DNA of 64,000 nucleotides. Origin: Cupriavidus sp. D39. Lineage in GTDB: Bacteria; Pseudomonadota; Gammaproteobacteria; Burkholderiales; Burkholderiaceae. Made by a program: the position numbers and the translations under genes. Under the pieces are notes generated by a model. The model searched no databases, had not been told where the DNA came from, and saw nothing but the letters and a program-made list of their open reading frames with translations. Location of the stretch: positions 124,001 to 188,000 of the forward strand of contig NZ_JAPNLE010000007.1 of NCBI RefSeq assembly GCF_026627925.1, given 5' to 3'. This document shows positions 44,036 to 53,792 of this stretch, piece after piece. How positions within the stretch are numbered: position 1 is the stretch's first letter; every line of letters begins with the position of its first letter.

Positions 44036-44445
44036 GCCTGGGCCTCCGCTTCATCGAGCACGAACAGCGGCAGCCAGACGTCCTCCACCTGCTCAAAGTG
44101 CACGCGCACCGGCATGCCGATGCGGATGTCCGCCGGCGCGGTGCCTACGATGTTGCTCAAGAAGCGCAGCCCCGGCTGCTCCGCGAGTTCGATGATCGCG
44201 ACCACGTACGGTACGGCCGTCTCGGGCGTCCAAGCCTGGTGGTTGACCGTGTAGCTGACCACCTCGCCACGGCCCGATACAGCGCGCGGGCCGACGTCGG
44301 GCGTCAGGCACTGCGGACAGACCGGTGCGGGCGGGTGGAAGAGGTGCTGGCATTTGGCGCAGCAGCAGATGTTCAGCATCCCATTGGCGCCGCCTTGCCA
44401 GAACGGCGCGGTGACAGGGGTGAGGAGGGGGAGTTTTCTCGGCAT
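44032..44445 (-). CDS. DUF35 OB-fold/zinc-ribbon protein (partner of the thiolase-like protein)
   Basis: A 137-residue protein from the ATG at 44445 (MPRKLPLLTPVTAPFWQGGA). The rubredoxin-like zinc ribbon uses four Cys in CCAKCQHLFHPPAPVCPQCL, and an OB fold follows (GRGEVVSYTVNHQAWTPETA to DVWLPLFVLDEAE). In steroid catabolism such a protein (ChsH2 C-terminal domain) activates the aldolase partner and channels acyl-CoA. It is first gene of the leftward unit, divergent from the SDR operon. Confidence 0.9.
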   Translation of the reverse strand: MPRKLPLLTPVTAPFWQGGANGMLNICCCAKCQHLFHPPAPVCPQCLTPDVGPRAVSGRGEVVSYTVNHQAWTPETAVPYVVAIIELAEQPGLRFLSNIVGTAPADIRIGMPVRVHFEQVEDVWLPLFVLDEAEAQA

Positions 44446-44495
44446 GGTCTGTCGGTGGTCGTCGTTTGTCTCTCGAATTTCTTCTCGTTGGGTGG

Positions 44496-44525
44496 TTGAC
44501 CGCATCCCGTCATCGATCATAATAT
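44496..44525 (+). promoter_or_regulatory. Sigma-70-type promoter for the rightward SDR operon
   Basis: TTGACC (44496-44501), an 18-base spacer and TAATAT (44520-44525), followed by an AT-rich tract about 85 bp before the operon start. The same AT-rich region (44515-44560) also separates the divergent DUF35 gene. Confidence 0.5.
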
Positions 44526-44610
44526 ATGAACAGAAAATAAAAAAATGTATTAATTTGGAAGCGGCCCTGTGCGGACCCGGCGGCAGCTTCCAGGAGACAA
44601 GCGAGACCCC

Positions 44611-45301
44611 ATGCCCTCACACCAGCTGCTTCACCGCCATCGTTACCGGCGGCCTTGGCGCGCTTGGGCGCAGCGTTGGCGCCGTCCTGGCCTCGCGCGG
44701 CGCGCAGGTCGCGCTGGTCGACCGCCTTGCACGGACCGAGGTGGCCGGCGTCGCCATGGTGGCTGGCGGCGTCGACCTGGGCGACTTGACCGGCACCGCG
44801 AACGCGTTTGCCGACGTGGCGCGGCATTTCGGCGGCATCGATGCCATCGTCAATATCGCGGGCGGCTTTCGATGGGAAACCCTGGAAGCCGGCAGCCCTG
44901 ACACGTGGGACACGCTCTACGCCATGAACCTGCGCAGTGCGGTGGTCGCCTGCCGGGAAGCGCTGCCGCACCTGTTGCGCCAGCCGGGCGGCCGCATCGT
45001 GAATGTCGGCGCGCTGGCGGCGGGCAAGGCCGCCCTTGGCATGGGCGCCTATGCGGCGTCCAAGGCTGGGGTGGCGCGCCTGACCGAATCCCTGGCCGAG
45101 GAGCTGAAGGACCGCGGCATCAATGTCAATGCGGTGCTACCTAGCATCATCGACACGCCGGCCAATCGCGCAGACATGCCGGATGCGGACGCATCGCGCT
45201 GGGTGTCCACGGAGGCGCTCGGCGCGGTCATCGCCTTTCTGTTGTCGGACGATGCGAGCGCCATCACCGGCGCCTGCCTGCCCGTGGCCGGGAGAGTGTG
45301 A
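44611..45301 (+). pseudogene. SDR-family oxidoreductase, frameshift near its start
   Basis: A GGAGACAAG box precedes an ATG at 44611 that gives MPSHQL, after which one extra base (near 44630) shifts the frame. The family text FTAIVTGGLGALGRSVGAVL then runs unbroken to ACLPVAGRV. The cofactor motif is TGGLGALG, the catalytic Tyr-x-x-x-Lys is YAASK, and NIAGGF follows beta-4. About 229 residues in total. The only defect is one base in the first seven codons, so an error is as likely as decay. First gene of the rightward operon. Confidence 0.8.
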
Positions 45302-45798
45302 TGGTGACGAGCCCCAATCCTGCCGTGGCCGAAGCGCCGATGCGCTGGCGCGACGATTACCTGCTCGGCTATGCCGCGATGGATGCCACGCACCAGGAGT
45401 TCGTCGAATGCGTGGCCGCGCTGCAAACCGCAGCCGACGCCGAACTGCCGGCAAGACTGGCCGAATTCGCACAGCATGCCGAAGCGCATTTCGGGCAGGA
45501 GGAGCAGTGGATGCGCACCACGGGCTTTCCCGCGGCGCAATGCCATGCCGACGAACACGCTGCGGTGCTGGGATCGGTGCGCGAGGTGCAGGCGCTGCTG
45601 CAGCAGGGCGCCGCGCAGCAGGTCGTGCGCGACCTCACGCAGGCACTGGCCGACTGGTTCCCGGGGCACGCCGACTACATGGATGCGGCGCTGTCCCACT
45701 GGATGAGCAAGCGTGCCCATGGCGGCGCGCCGGTGGTGTTGAAGCGCCGCCTGGCGCAACCGTCTTCCGAACCTTCCCACGAAACGAGATCAAGCTGA
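45301..45798 (+). CDS. Bacteriohemerythrin-like protein
   Basis: A 165-residue four-helix bundle. Iron ligands are in order: His in DATHQEFVE, HAEAHFGQEEQWM, CHADEHAAVL and HADYMD, matching the H...HxxxE...HxxxH...HxxxxD pattern of the di-iron hemerythrin domain. It may supply, store or sense O2 for the oxygenases. GTG at 45298 or ATG at 45301 overlaps the SDR stop, so the genes are coupled. A hemerythrin inside a catabolic operon is uncommon. The tail after residue 130 is unstructured. Confidence 0.88.
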   Translation: MVTSPNPAVAEAPMRWRDDYLLGYAAMDATHQEFVECVAALQTAADAELPARLAEFAQHAEAHFGQEEQWMRTTGFPAAQCHADEHAAVLGSVREVQALLQQGAAQQVVRDLTQALADWFPGHADYMDAALSHWMSKRAHGGAPVVLKRRLAQPSSEPSHETRSS

Positions 45799-46801
45799 TG
45801 AGACTCATCACGTATCAGGCCACCGATGGCTTCCAGCGTGCCGGCGCACTGTTCGATGGCGACCAGGCGGTACTGGACCTGCGCCATGCCAGCCAGATCG
45901 TGCGCGGGGAGATGGCGCCGGCATGGCCAGCGTGCAGACGCTGATCGAAGGCGGCGACGCCGCACTTGCCGAGGCGCGCGCACTGCTGGCCCGCGCGCCG
46001 GGCGAAGCGGTACGAGAGCGCGCCACGGTCAAACTGCTGGCGCCGGTGCAACCGCCCACCCAGATGCGTGACTGTTCCTGTTTCGAGTTGCACCTGAAGC
46101 AGTGCTTCGCCGCGGCGCGGCGCGCGCGTGCCTTGCGCACGCCGGATCCCGAGGCCACGCTGAAGGCCATGAACACGCGTGCCGACGACCGCGTGATCGA
46201 CACCTTCAACCGCCAGCCCATCTACTACAAGTGCAACCGGTTCGCGGTGATCGGCCCGGACGACGACGTGATCTGGCCGGACTACAGCGAGCTGCTGGAT
46301 TTCGAGCTGGAGTTCGGCTGCTATATCGGCGGCCGCGCCAAGAACGTGCCGCGCGAGAAGGCCCGCGAGCATATCTTCGGCTACACGATCTTCAATGACA
46401 TCAGCGCGCGCGATGCCCAGGGCCTGGAGATGGGCGGCATGCTCGGCCCGGCCAAGGGCAAGGACTTCGACACGGCCAACGTGATGGGGCCGTGCCTGGT
46501 CACGGCGGACGAGCTGGAGGATCCGTACAACCTGACAATGATCGCGCGCGTTAATGGGGAGGAGTGGGGGCGGGGCAATACGCGCGACATGCGCTGGCAC
46601 TTCGAGGATGTCATCGCGCATATCTCGCGCTCGGAGACGCTGCACCCCGGCGAGTTCCTGGGCTCGGGCACCGTGGGCAACGGCTGCGGCATGGAGCAAC
46701 TGCGCTACCTGAAGCCGGACGATGTGGTGGAACTCGAGGTCGAGGGCATCGGCATCCTGCGCAGCCGCATCGTGCGTCCGGCCAGCGGCGCGGAGGAATA
46801 G
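45798..46801 (+). pseudogene. Fumarylacetoacetate hydrolase (FAH) family protein, one frameshift
   Basis: The ATG at 45798 gives MRLITYQATDGFQRAGALFD and runs to GEMAPA, where one base is missing near 45920. The text continues in another frame from MASVQTLIEGGDAALAEARA to the end. FAH-domain metal ligands are visible in DFELEFGCYIGG (E-x-E), and the segments FGYTIFNDISARDAQGLEMG, FDTANVMGPCLVTADEL and EFLGSGTVGNGCGMEQL are conserved. About 334 residues. The family hydrolyses C-C bonds of beta-diketone-like ring-cleavage products or decarboxylates them. Confidence 0.85.
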
Positions 46802-46804
46802 ACC

Positions 46805-47794
46805 GTGCTTAAGGCCGTGCTCAACGTTGCGCCGCGCGGGGCAATTTCCGCTGTCATCGCCGCGCTCGGCGCGGCCCTCGCCACCGGCACAACGGCCGCC
46901 GCGTATCCGGCCAGGCTGATTACGTTCGTGGTGCCCTTCACCGCGGGCGCCGGTCCGGATGTGTTCGTGCGGGCCATCGCACAGGAGGTGGCAAGGGCCA
47001 CCGGCGTGCCGGCCATCGTGGAAAACCGGCCCGGCGCCGGCTCGGCGCTGGCCGCCCAGACCGTGGCCAAGGCCAGGCCGGACGGCTACACCGTGCTGGT
47101 CACGGGGAACGTGGCGTTCACGGGCAACCTCTACACGCTCAAGAAACTGGCGTATGACCCGGTGGCGGGTTTCACGCCGGTGACGACTTTGGCCAAAGGG
47201 CCGATGTATCTCTACACGAACCCGCAGAAGCTGCCGGTGGCGAATATCGCCGAGCTGCTGCAACTGATACGCAAGAACCCGGGCAAGTACTCGTTCGGCT
47301 ACACCAGCATCACCAGCCGCTTGCCGGCGGAGGTGTTGCAGCAGTCGGTGGGGCTCAGGATCCTCGGCGTGCCGTACCGCAGCGGCGCGGCCGCCGTGCC
47401 GGATCTGGTCGGTGGCCAGATCGACATGATGTTCACGGACTTCGCTCCCTGGCCGCACGTGGCGTCGGGCAAGCTGCGGGCGATGGCCGTCACCGACCCG
47501 AAGCGTAGCCCTTACGCACCGAAGCTGCCCACCTTCGAAGAGTCCGGCGTCAAGGGCATGAACATTGGCTTCTGGCTCGCCGCCTACCTGCCCGCGGGTG
47601 CTTCCCCGCAGGTGGTGACGCAGCTCCAGGGGCTGCTGGCCAAGGCGGTCAGGACATCCGAGGTCAAGAGCGTCTACCAGGCCACCGGCACGTTCGAGTT
47701 TGTCGTCCCAGGCACGGAAATGGCGAAGTTCCAGGCGAATGAAAGCGCGGCCTGGGGGCGGATCATCCGCGCCGCCGGCATCCAGCCGGAGTAG
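46805..47794 (+). CDS. Bug-family (TctC-like) periplasmic solute-binding protein
   Basis: A 329-residue protein from a GTG at 46805. The signal peptide (RGAISAVIAALGAALATGTT, cut near AAAYPAR) and the family segments PARLITFVVPFTAGAGPDVF, PAIVENRPGAGSALAAQTVA, PYRSGAAAVPDLVGGQIDMM and FEESGVKGMNIGFWLA are all present. Bug receptors bind carboxylated small molecules; no TctAB membrane genes are in the window, so it may be an orphan receptor or feed a distant transporter. Very many paralogues are a hallmark of Cupriavidus and Bordetella. Confidence 0.94.
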   Translation: MLKAVLNVAPRGAISAVIAALGAALATGTTAAAYPARLITFVVPFTAGAGPDVFVRAIAQEVARATGVPAIVENRPGAGSALAAQTVAKARPDGYTVLVTGNVAFTGNLYTLKKLAYDPVAGFTPVTTLAKGPMYLYTNPQKLPVANIAELLQLIRKNPGKYSFGYTSITSRLPAEVLQQSVGLRILGVPYRSGAAAVPDLVGGQIDMMFTDFAPWPHVASGKLRAMAVTDPKRSPYAPKLPTFEESGVKGMNIGFWLAAYLPAGASPQVVTQLQGLLAKAVRTSEVKSVYQATGTFEFVVPGTEMAKFQANESAAWGRIIRAAGIQPE

Positions 47795-47855
47795 GGCGGC
47801 CCATGCGCAGGCACGAACGCACGAATCGAAAGCGACAGGAACGGAGACACAGGCA

Positions 47856-48592
47856 ATGAACGAACTGGATTTCTCGAACAAGACAGTGCTGGTGGTGGGC
47901 GGCTCCAGCGGCATCGGCAATGGCATTGCCCATGCCTTTCGCGAACGCGGCGCCGCCGTGCACGTGTGGGGCACCCGTGCATCGGCCCTCGATTACACGG
48001 ACTCTCCGGACTCCCGCCTGGACGGATTGGGTTACACCCAGGTCGACGTGTCGGACGCGGCCAATATCGAGCGATGCGCGCTGCCATTCGACCGGCTCGA
48101 CGTGCTGGTGCAAGCGCAGGGTACCGTGCTTTACGACCGCCAGGAGTTCAAGACGCCGGGCTTCAGGAAGGTGCTCGACATCAACCTGACCAGCCTGATG
48201 GCCTGCGCCGACAAATGCTACGGGCCGTTGAGGAGGCGCGTGGCGCCATGATCGTGGTCAGCTCCGCCGCGGCGTTTCACTCCACCCGTGGCAATCCGGC
48301 CTACAACGCCTCCAAGACCGGCGCCTTTGGCCTGACCCGCACGCTCGGCGAGGCCTGGGCGCGCGAAGGCATCCGCGTCAACGGCATCGCGCCGGGCCTG
48401 GTCGATACCAAGCTGACCCGCGTCACGATCGGCAATCCGAAACGGTTGGAGGGCGCGCTGCGCAACATCCCGCTGGGGCGCCTGGGTACGCCGCAAGACA
48501 TGGCAGGCGCGGCGCTGTTCCTGGCGTCGCCGCTCTCGGCCTATGTGCTTGGCCAGACCCTGTTGGTGGACGGCGGCATGTTGCTGGCCTGA
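47856..48592 (+). pseudogene. SDR-family oxidoreductase, one frameshift
   Basis: The ATG at 47856 gives MNELDFSNKTVLVVGGSSGI (cofactor motif GGSSGIG) and continues to LMACADKCYG. One G is missing in a G run near 48228. The frame then resumes as VEEARGAMIVVSSAAAFHST, with the catalytic Tyr-x-x-x-Lys YNASK, and ends LVDGGMLLA. About 245 residues, normal for the family. Directly followed by the acyl-CoA dehydrogenase gene. Confidence 0.85.
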
Positions 48593-48616
48593 TGCGCACT
48601 CGATAAAGGAAGCAGC

Positions 48617-49890
48617 ATGTCTTGGGAATTTGAAACCGATGCCGGGTTCCAGGCCGAACTCGACTGGATCGAGGCCTTCGTCCGTGATGAGGTCGAACCG
48701 CTGGAGCACGTGCTGGGCAGCCCGTGGGATATCCACGACCCGAGGTTCCAGGCGCTGGTGCGGCCCCTGCAGCAGCAGGTCAAGGCGCGCAAGCTGTGGG
48801 CCTGCCACCTCGGCCCTGAACTGGGCGGCGCCGGCTATGGCCAGGTCAAGCTGGCGCTGATGAATGAGATCCTGGGCCGCGCGCTGTTCGCGCCCATCGT
48901 CTTTGGCTGCCAGGCGCCCGACTCCGGCAATGCGGAAATCCTCGCGCACTACGGCACCGCCGAGCAAAAGCAACGCTTCCTGGCGCCGCTGCTCGCCGGC
49001 GAGATCGTGTCGTGCTTCGCCATGACGGAGCCGCAGGGCGGCGCCGATCCCAAGGTGTTCACCACCAGCGTCGTGCGCGACGGCGATGACTGGGTGATCA
49101 GCGGGCAGAAGTGGTTTGCCTCCAACGCGCGCTACGCGGACTTTTCATCGTGATGGCGATCACCGACCCGGAGGTTTCTGCCTACAAGGGCATGTCGATG
49201 TTCATCGTGCCGGCGGGTACGCCTGGGCTGAACATCATCCGCAACGTGGGTATGGCCGATGAGCCGGCGGCGACGCATGCCTATCTGGAGTTTGACAGCG
49301 TGCGCGTGCCGGCCAACCACATGCTGGGCGCGCCGGGCGAGGCCTTCGTGGTGGCGCAAGTGCGCCTGGGCGGCGGCCGTGTGCATCACGCGATGCGCAC
49401 CATCGGCCTGGCGCAGAAGGCGCTCGATGCGCTGTGCCAGCGCGCGTTGTCGCGCCAGACGCAAGGCGGGCTGCTGGCGGACAAGCAGATGGTTCAGGAG
49501 AAGATCGCCGATTCCTGGCTGGAGCTGGAGCAGTTCCGCCTGCTGGTGATGCGCACCGCGTGGCGCATCGACAAGTACCAGGACTACCAGAAGGTGCGCA
49601 AGGACATCGCCGCGGTAAAGGCCGCGATGCCCAAGCTGCTGCACGATATTGCCGCGCGGGCGCTGCACGTGCACGGCTCCATCGGCACCTCGACAGAGAT
49701 GCCTTTCGCCGGCATGATCTCGCGCGCGTTCCAGATGGGCCTTGCCGACGGCCCCACGGAAGTGCACAAGGTCACGGTGGCCAGGCAGTTGCTGCGCGAG
49801 TACCAGCCCTGCGAGGACCTGTTCCCGGCCTATCACCGCCCCACGGCGGCAGTGGCGGCGCAGAAGAAGTTTCGCGCACAGCTCAGCTGA
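48617..49890 (+). pseudogene. Acyl-CoA dehydrogenase, one frameshift
   Basis: The ATG at 48617 (MSWEFETDAGFQAELDWIEA) leads through KLWACHLGPELGGAGYGQVK and the substrate/FAD segment CFAMTEPQGGADPKVFTTSV to KWFASNARYADF. One T is missing in a T run near 49142 and the rest (IVMAITDPEVSAYKGMSMFI to QKKFRAQLS) is in another frame. The C-terminal helix LHVHGSIGTSTEMPF and the final FAD contact are kept. About 424 residues. It resembles the long class (ACAD10/11, LvaC-like) found beside APH-type kinases, and such a kinase gene follows directly. Confidence 0.88.
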
Positions 49891-49902
49891 ATGGAGCCAT
49901 CG

Positions 49903-50958
49903 ATGACGAATACTGCATGGCAGGCCGCGGTGGACCTGGATAGGCTCACGCAATGGATGGATGCGCAAGGACTGGAGGAGGGGCCCATCACCGGCGCGGT
50001 GCCGCTCACCGGCGGCACGCAGAACGTGCTGCTGCGCTTCTTTCGCGGCGCGCGCGAATTCGTGCTGCGTCGTCCGCCCTTGCATGCACGGGCGGAGGTG
50101 TGCGCCACCATTGCCCGGGAAGCGCGCGTGCTGGCGGCGCTGGCGGGCAGCAAGGTGCCGCATCCGGCGCTGTTTGCTGCCTGTGTCGACGAGCAGGTGC
50201 TGGGCGCGCCGTTCTACCTGATGGCGCCGGTGGACGGCTTCAACGCCTCGGCCGGGCCGCTGCCGGCGCCGCATGCCGTCGACTCGGCCATGCAGCGCCG
50301 GATGGGCTTTGCCATGGTTGACGCGCTGTTGCGCCTGGGCGAGCTGGATCCGCTGGCTGTCGGGCTGGGAGACTTCGGCAAGCCGCAAGGCTTCCTGGCG
50401 CGGCAGGTGACGCGCTGGTGCAGCCAGCTGGAGCAATACCGGACCCATGCCGGCTGGCCGGGGCCGGCCTCCTTGCCCGGCGTGATTGAGGTGGCGCGCT
50501 GGCTTGAGGCCAACCGGCCCGAGCCTTCTCGCATCGGGATCCTGCATGGGGACTTCCACCTGGCCAATGTGATGTTCCGCCCGGACAGCGCCGAGCTGGC
50601 GGCCGTAATCGACTGGGAGCTGACGACGGTCGGGGATCCGCTGCTCGACCTGGGCTGGCTGGTGGCCACCTGGCCCGATGCCAGCGGGCAGGGCGCGGGC
50701 ACCATCCGCGTGGCGCCGTGGCAGGGCTTTCCCACCGCCGCAGAGCTGGTGGTGTACTACCGGGACCGTAGCCAGCGGGACCTGTCATCGATCGACTGGT
50801 ACGTGGTGCTGGCGCGCTTCAAGCTGGGCATCCTGCTTGAGGGCAGCTTTGCGCGTTCCTGCGCCGGCAAGGCGAGTGCGGAGCTGGGCCAGAGGCACCA
50901 TGCCTCGGCGCTGCGGCTGCTGGGGCAGGCCAGAGACCTGATCGCGGAACTCGCATGA
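49903..50958 (+). CDS. APH-family kinase (ACAD-associated, LvaA-like)
   Basis: A 351-residue protein of the aminoglycoside phosphotransferase fold. GGAG lies six bases before the start at 49903. Motifs: the nucleotide loop region GGTQNVLLRFFRGAREFVLR, the catalytic HGDFHLANVMF and the metal-binding VIDWELTTVGDPLLDLGWL. Next to an acyl-CoA dehydrogenase, such proteins phosphorylate the hydroxyl of 4-hydroxyacyl-CoAs so that the dehydrogenase-type partner can eliminate the phosphate, as known for levulinate catabolism (LvaA/LvaC) and mammalian ACAD10/11. Not an antibiotic resistance gene. Confidence 0.87.
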   Translation: MTNTAWQAAVDLDRLTQWMDAQGLEEGPITGAVPLTGGTQNVLLRFFRGAREFVLRRPPLHARAEVCATIAREARVLAALAGSKVPHPALFAACVDEQVLGAPFYLMAPVDGFNASAGPLPAPHAVDSAMQRRMGFAMVDALLRLGELDPLAVGLGDFGKPQGFLARQVTRWCSQLEQYRTHAGWPGPASLPGVIEVARWLEANRPEPSRIGILHGDFHLANVMFRPDSAELAAVIDWELTTVGDPLLDLGWLVATWPDASGQGAGTIRVAPWQGFPTAAELVVYYRDRSQRDLSSIDWYVVLARFKLGILLEGSFARSCAGKASAELGQRHHASALRLLGQARDLIAELA

Positions 50959-51008
50959 GTGCGGCGGTCCTGCCAAGAATGACAAGAACGAACGACAAGG
51001 AGACAAGC

Positions 51009-51779
51009 ATGGATATCCATGGCAAGCGCGTGATCGTCACCGGTTCGGCTAGCGGCATCGGCGCTAGTGCGCTGAAAGCGCTCGTAGCTGCCGGCGCCAG
51101 AGTGGCCGGCCTGGACCTGACCGACGAGGCCGGCGCCGCCATTGCGGCGGCAGCCTCGCGCGGCGGCCCCGGTGAGGCGCATTACTTCCGCTGCGACGTG
51201 AGCCAGCGGCATGAGGTGGAAGAGGTATTCAACGCGGTGGCGCAGCAGCTGGGTGGGCTGGATGCGCTGGTCAATATCGCCGGAGTCGAGCGCAAGTCGC
51301 CCGCGGAGTCCATCTCGCAGGCAGAGTGGGACCTGATGTTCGACGTCAACGCCCGCGGCACCCTCAATACCAACCAGGCCGCCTTTACGCATTTGCGTGC
51401 CAACGGTGGCCGCATCATTAATTTTGCCTCCGCCGCGGGGGTGATGGGCGTGCCAGGCCTCGCGCACTACTCGGCATCCAAGGCGGCTGTGCTGGGCTGG
51501 ACGCGCACGGCTGCCAAGGAGTGGGGCAAGCACGGCATTACAGTGAATGCCGTCGCGCCCGCCATGTGGACGCCGATGTACGAGACCTTTCGCTCCCGGC
51601 TGGATGCCGCCCAGCTCAAGGCGCACGACGAGATGATGGCCGGGCTGATTCCCCTTGGCGGGCGGCTAGGCGATCCGGATCGCGCCATGGCGCCGGTGCT
51701 GCTGTTCCTGGTCAGCGACGGCGCGCAGTTCATCACCGGACAGACGCTCGCCGTCGACGGCGGCCTGATGATCCCCTGA
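51009..51779 (+). CDS. SDR-family oxidoreductase
   Basis: A 256-residue classical SDR: MDIHGKRVIVTGSASGIGAS (TGxxxGxG motif), CDVSQRHEVEEVFNAV, NIAGVE, catalytic Ser in IINFASAAGVMG and HYSASK for Tyr/Lys, ending LAVDGGLMIP. GGAGACAAG precedes the ATG. Intact. Likely 3-hydroxyacyl-CoA or alcohol dehydrogenase in the same pathway; the substrate cannot be told from the sequence. Confidence 0.93.
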   Translation: MDIHGKRVIVTGSASGIGASALKALVAAGARVAGLDLTDEAGAAIAAAASRGGPGEAHYFRCDVSQRHEVEEVFNAVAQQLGGLDALVNIAGVERKSPAESISQAEWDLMFDVNARGTLNTNQAAFTHLRANGGRIINFASAAGVMGVPGLAHYSASKAAVLGWTRTAAKEWGKHGITVNAVAPAMWTPMYETFRSRLDAAQLKAHDEMMAGLIPLGGRLGDPDRAMAPVLLFLVSDGAQFITGQTLAVDGGLMIP

Positions 51780-51798
51780 ACCCGCAAGGAGCCGCACG

Positions 51799-52617
51799 GT
51801 GGAACGTTTAACAGAGCGCGTGGTGCTGGTCACCGGCGCGGCCAGCGGGATCGGCGCGGCAACCGCCCGCGCCATGGCGGCCCAAGGCGCCCGCGTGGTG
51901 CTTGCGGATATCGACGAGCAGGGCGGGCAGGCACTGGCGCGTGAGCTGGCCGGCGCCAGCTTCGTGCGTACTGATGTCAGCGTGGAAGCACAGGTGGCCG
52001 GGGCCGTGGAGCACGCGGTGCAGCTGCACGGCAGGCTCGATTGCATGGTCAACAACGCCGGGCTGGTCGGTGCCTTCGGGTCGATCCTCGAAACCAGCGG
52101 CGAAGCCTGGCACGCCACATTGGCGGTATTGCTCGACAGTGTGTTCTACGGCATCAAGCATGCCGGCCGGGTCATGGCCAGGCAGCGCAGCGGCTGCATT
52201 CTTTCGGTAGCGAGCACGGCCGGCGTGATCGGCGGCCTGGGCCCGCATGCATACACCACGGCCAAGCACGGCGTGATCGGGTTGACGCGCTCCGCAGCCT
52301 CGGAACTGGCACCGTTTGGCGTGCGCGTGAACGCGGTGGCGCCGGGGACCACCGTCACCAACATGATCGTGGCCGGGCGCGGCAGCCTTGATGCGGCGCT
52401 GGACGCCGCCGCGAAGGCTTCGCCGCTGGGCACGCCGCTGATGCCCGAGGAAATCGCTGCGGCGCTCGTCTATCTGGCGAGCGACGATGCACGGCATGTG
52501 ACGGCGCACACGCTGGTCGTGGACTCCGGCGTGACCGTGGCCGGCGCATCCGGCAGCGGGCAATTCCACTGCAGGCCGGCTGGCTTCATGGGGAAGATGC
52601 CCTTGGTTCCGACCTGA
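51799..52617 (+). CDS. SDR-family oxidoreductase
   Basis: A 272-residue SDR from a GTG at 51799, nine bases after AGGAG. Cofactor motif TGAASGIG, DIDE after beta-2 (NAD preference), NNAG, catalytic SVASTAGVIGG and YTTAK. The last 20 residues (after VVDSGVTVAG) extend beyond the usual end. A second SDR in tandem suggests successive oxidations or stereo-specific alternatives. Confidence 0.92.
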   Translation: MERLTERVVLVTGAASGIGAATARAMAAQGARVVLADIDEQGGQALARELAGASFVRTDVSVEAQVAGAVEHAVQLHGRLDCMVNNAGLVGAFGSILETSGEAWHATLAVLLDSVFYGIKHAGRVMARQRSGCILSVASTAGVIGGLGPHAYTTAKHGVIGLTRSAASELAPFGVRVNAVAPGTTVTNMIVAGRGSLDAALDAAAKASPLGTPLMPEEIAAALVYLASDDARHVTAHTLVVDSGVTVAGASGSGQFHCRPAGFMGKMPLVPT

Positions 52618-52741
52618 ACCGGGCCATTCAGGTTGTACGTTTGCTTCAAAGCTGTTCGCTACAAGACGGCCCGCACCAAACCATCCGGCGCAAGCCGGGC
52701 AGGCCGCCGTCGCGCCATATCCACTCAGGAGGAGACATCCC

Positions 52742-53764
52742 ATGCTGATCGACATCCACGCCCATCTATTCACCCCCGCATGCTCAAGTGCCATGAATTC
52801 TGGGGCCCGTTCATGAAGACCAAGGGCCTGACCGTGGGGCATTTCTCGCTGGGCACGACCCAGCCGTCCAAGGCAAAGGACGACGACGAAGCCGAGGCCA
52901 ATCTGCTGGCGCGCATGACGCACGCCGCGCGCCGCAAGCTGATGGCTGAGCGCGGTGTGGACAAACTGGTGCTGTCCACGCCTTCGCACGCTTTCATGTA
53001 CTGGGCCGGAGAATTCGGCACGGAGTACGCGCGGATCTGCAACGATGAACTCTCCGCCTTCTGCGCGGAGGATCCCGATCATTTCGATTTCTGGGCGCAT
53101 GCCAACCTGGCTCGCCCGGCGGATGCCGTGAAGGAGATCGAGCGCGCCGTGACCCAGCTCGGCGCCAAGGGCCTGTGCGTGGGGGGCTAACTTTGACGGG
53201 CTGGAGGCGCATAGCGAGGAGCTGTTCCCGGTGTGGGAGAAGCTGCAGCAGCTCGACGTGCCGATCATGGTGCATGGCTTCAACCAGTCCATCTACTGGG
53301 GCGAGAAGCACACCGACGACAAGTTCGAGACCACCTCGATCGTCGGCGATTGCTTCGACGAAACGCTCTTCTTCTGGAATCTGATCAACGGTGGCGCACT
53401 GGACGCGTTCCCGCAGCTCAAGACCTACATCACCCACGCGGGCGGCATGGCGGTATTCCAACTGGGCCGGTTGCACGACCTGAACCGGGTCATGGCACCG
53501 GATTCGCGCAACCAGCGCCCGCTGATGGATTATCTGCCGAACTTCTACTTCGACCTCGATATCCACACGCCCGGACTGCGCCGTGGCGTGGTGGAAGTCG
53601 TCGGCGTCGACAACCTCGTCTACGGCACCAACTTCGGCGGCGCCTACGATCATGGCGATCCGACCGAAGGCCTTGGCCTGTCCAATGCGGACCGCGAGAA
53701 GATCCGCAGCGGCAACGCCATCAAGCTGCTCAAGCTCGATGTGAAAGCGCCGGTTGCGGTCTGA
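52742..53764 (+). pseudogene. Amidohydrolase family (ACMSD/decarboxylase-like) protein, two frameshifts
   Basis: After GGAGGAG the ATG at 52742 gives MLIDIHAHLFTP with the metal-binding HxH. One C is missing in a C run near 52780, and the frame resumes RMLKCHEFWGPFMKTKGLTV. An extra G in a G run near 53187 shifts it again, and the rest (ANFDGLEAHSEELFPVWEKL, VPIMVHGFNQSIYWG, KTYITHAGGMAVFQLGRL, GVDNLVYGTNFGGAYDHGDP) is in a third frame. Metal/catalytic His and Asp positions of the amidohydrolase_2 fold are present. Relatives decarboxylate aromatic acids or 2-amino-3-carboxymuconate semialdehyde. About 340 residues. Confidence 0.85.
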
Positions 53765-53792
53765 CGCACAAGATGCTTTTCGGAGCCAAGCC

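Noticed and set aside
49903..50958. Aminoglycoside resistance gene
   Set aside because: The fold is APH-like, but its pairing with an acyl-CoA dehydrogenase and its catabolic context indicate a hydroxyacyl-CoA kinase.
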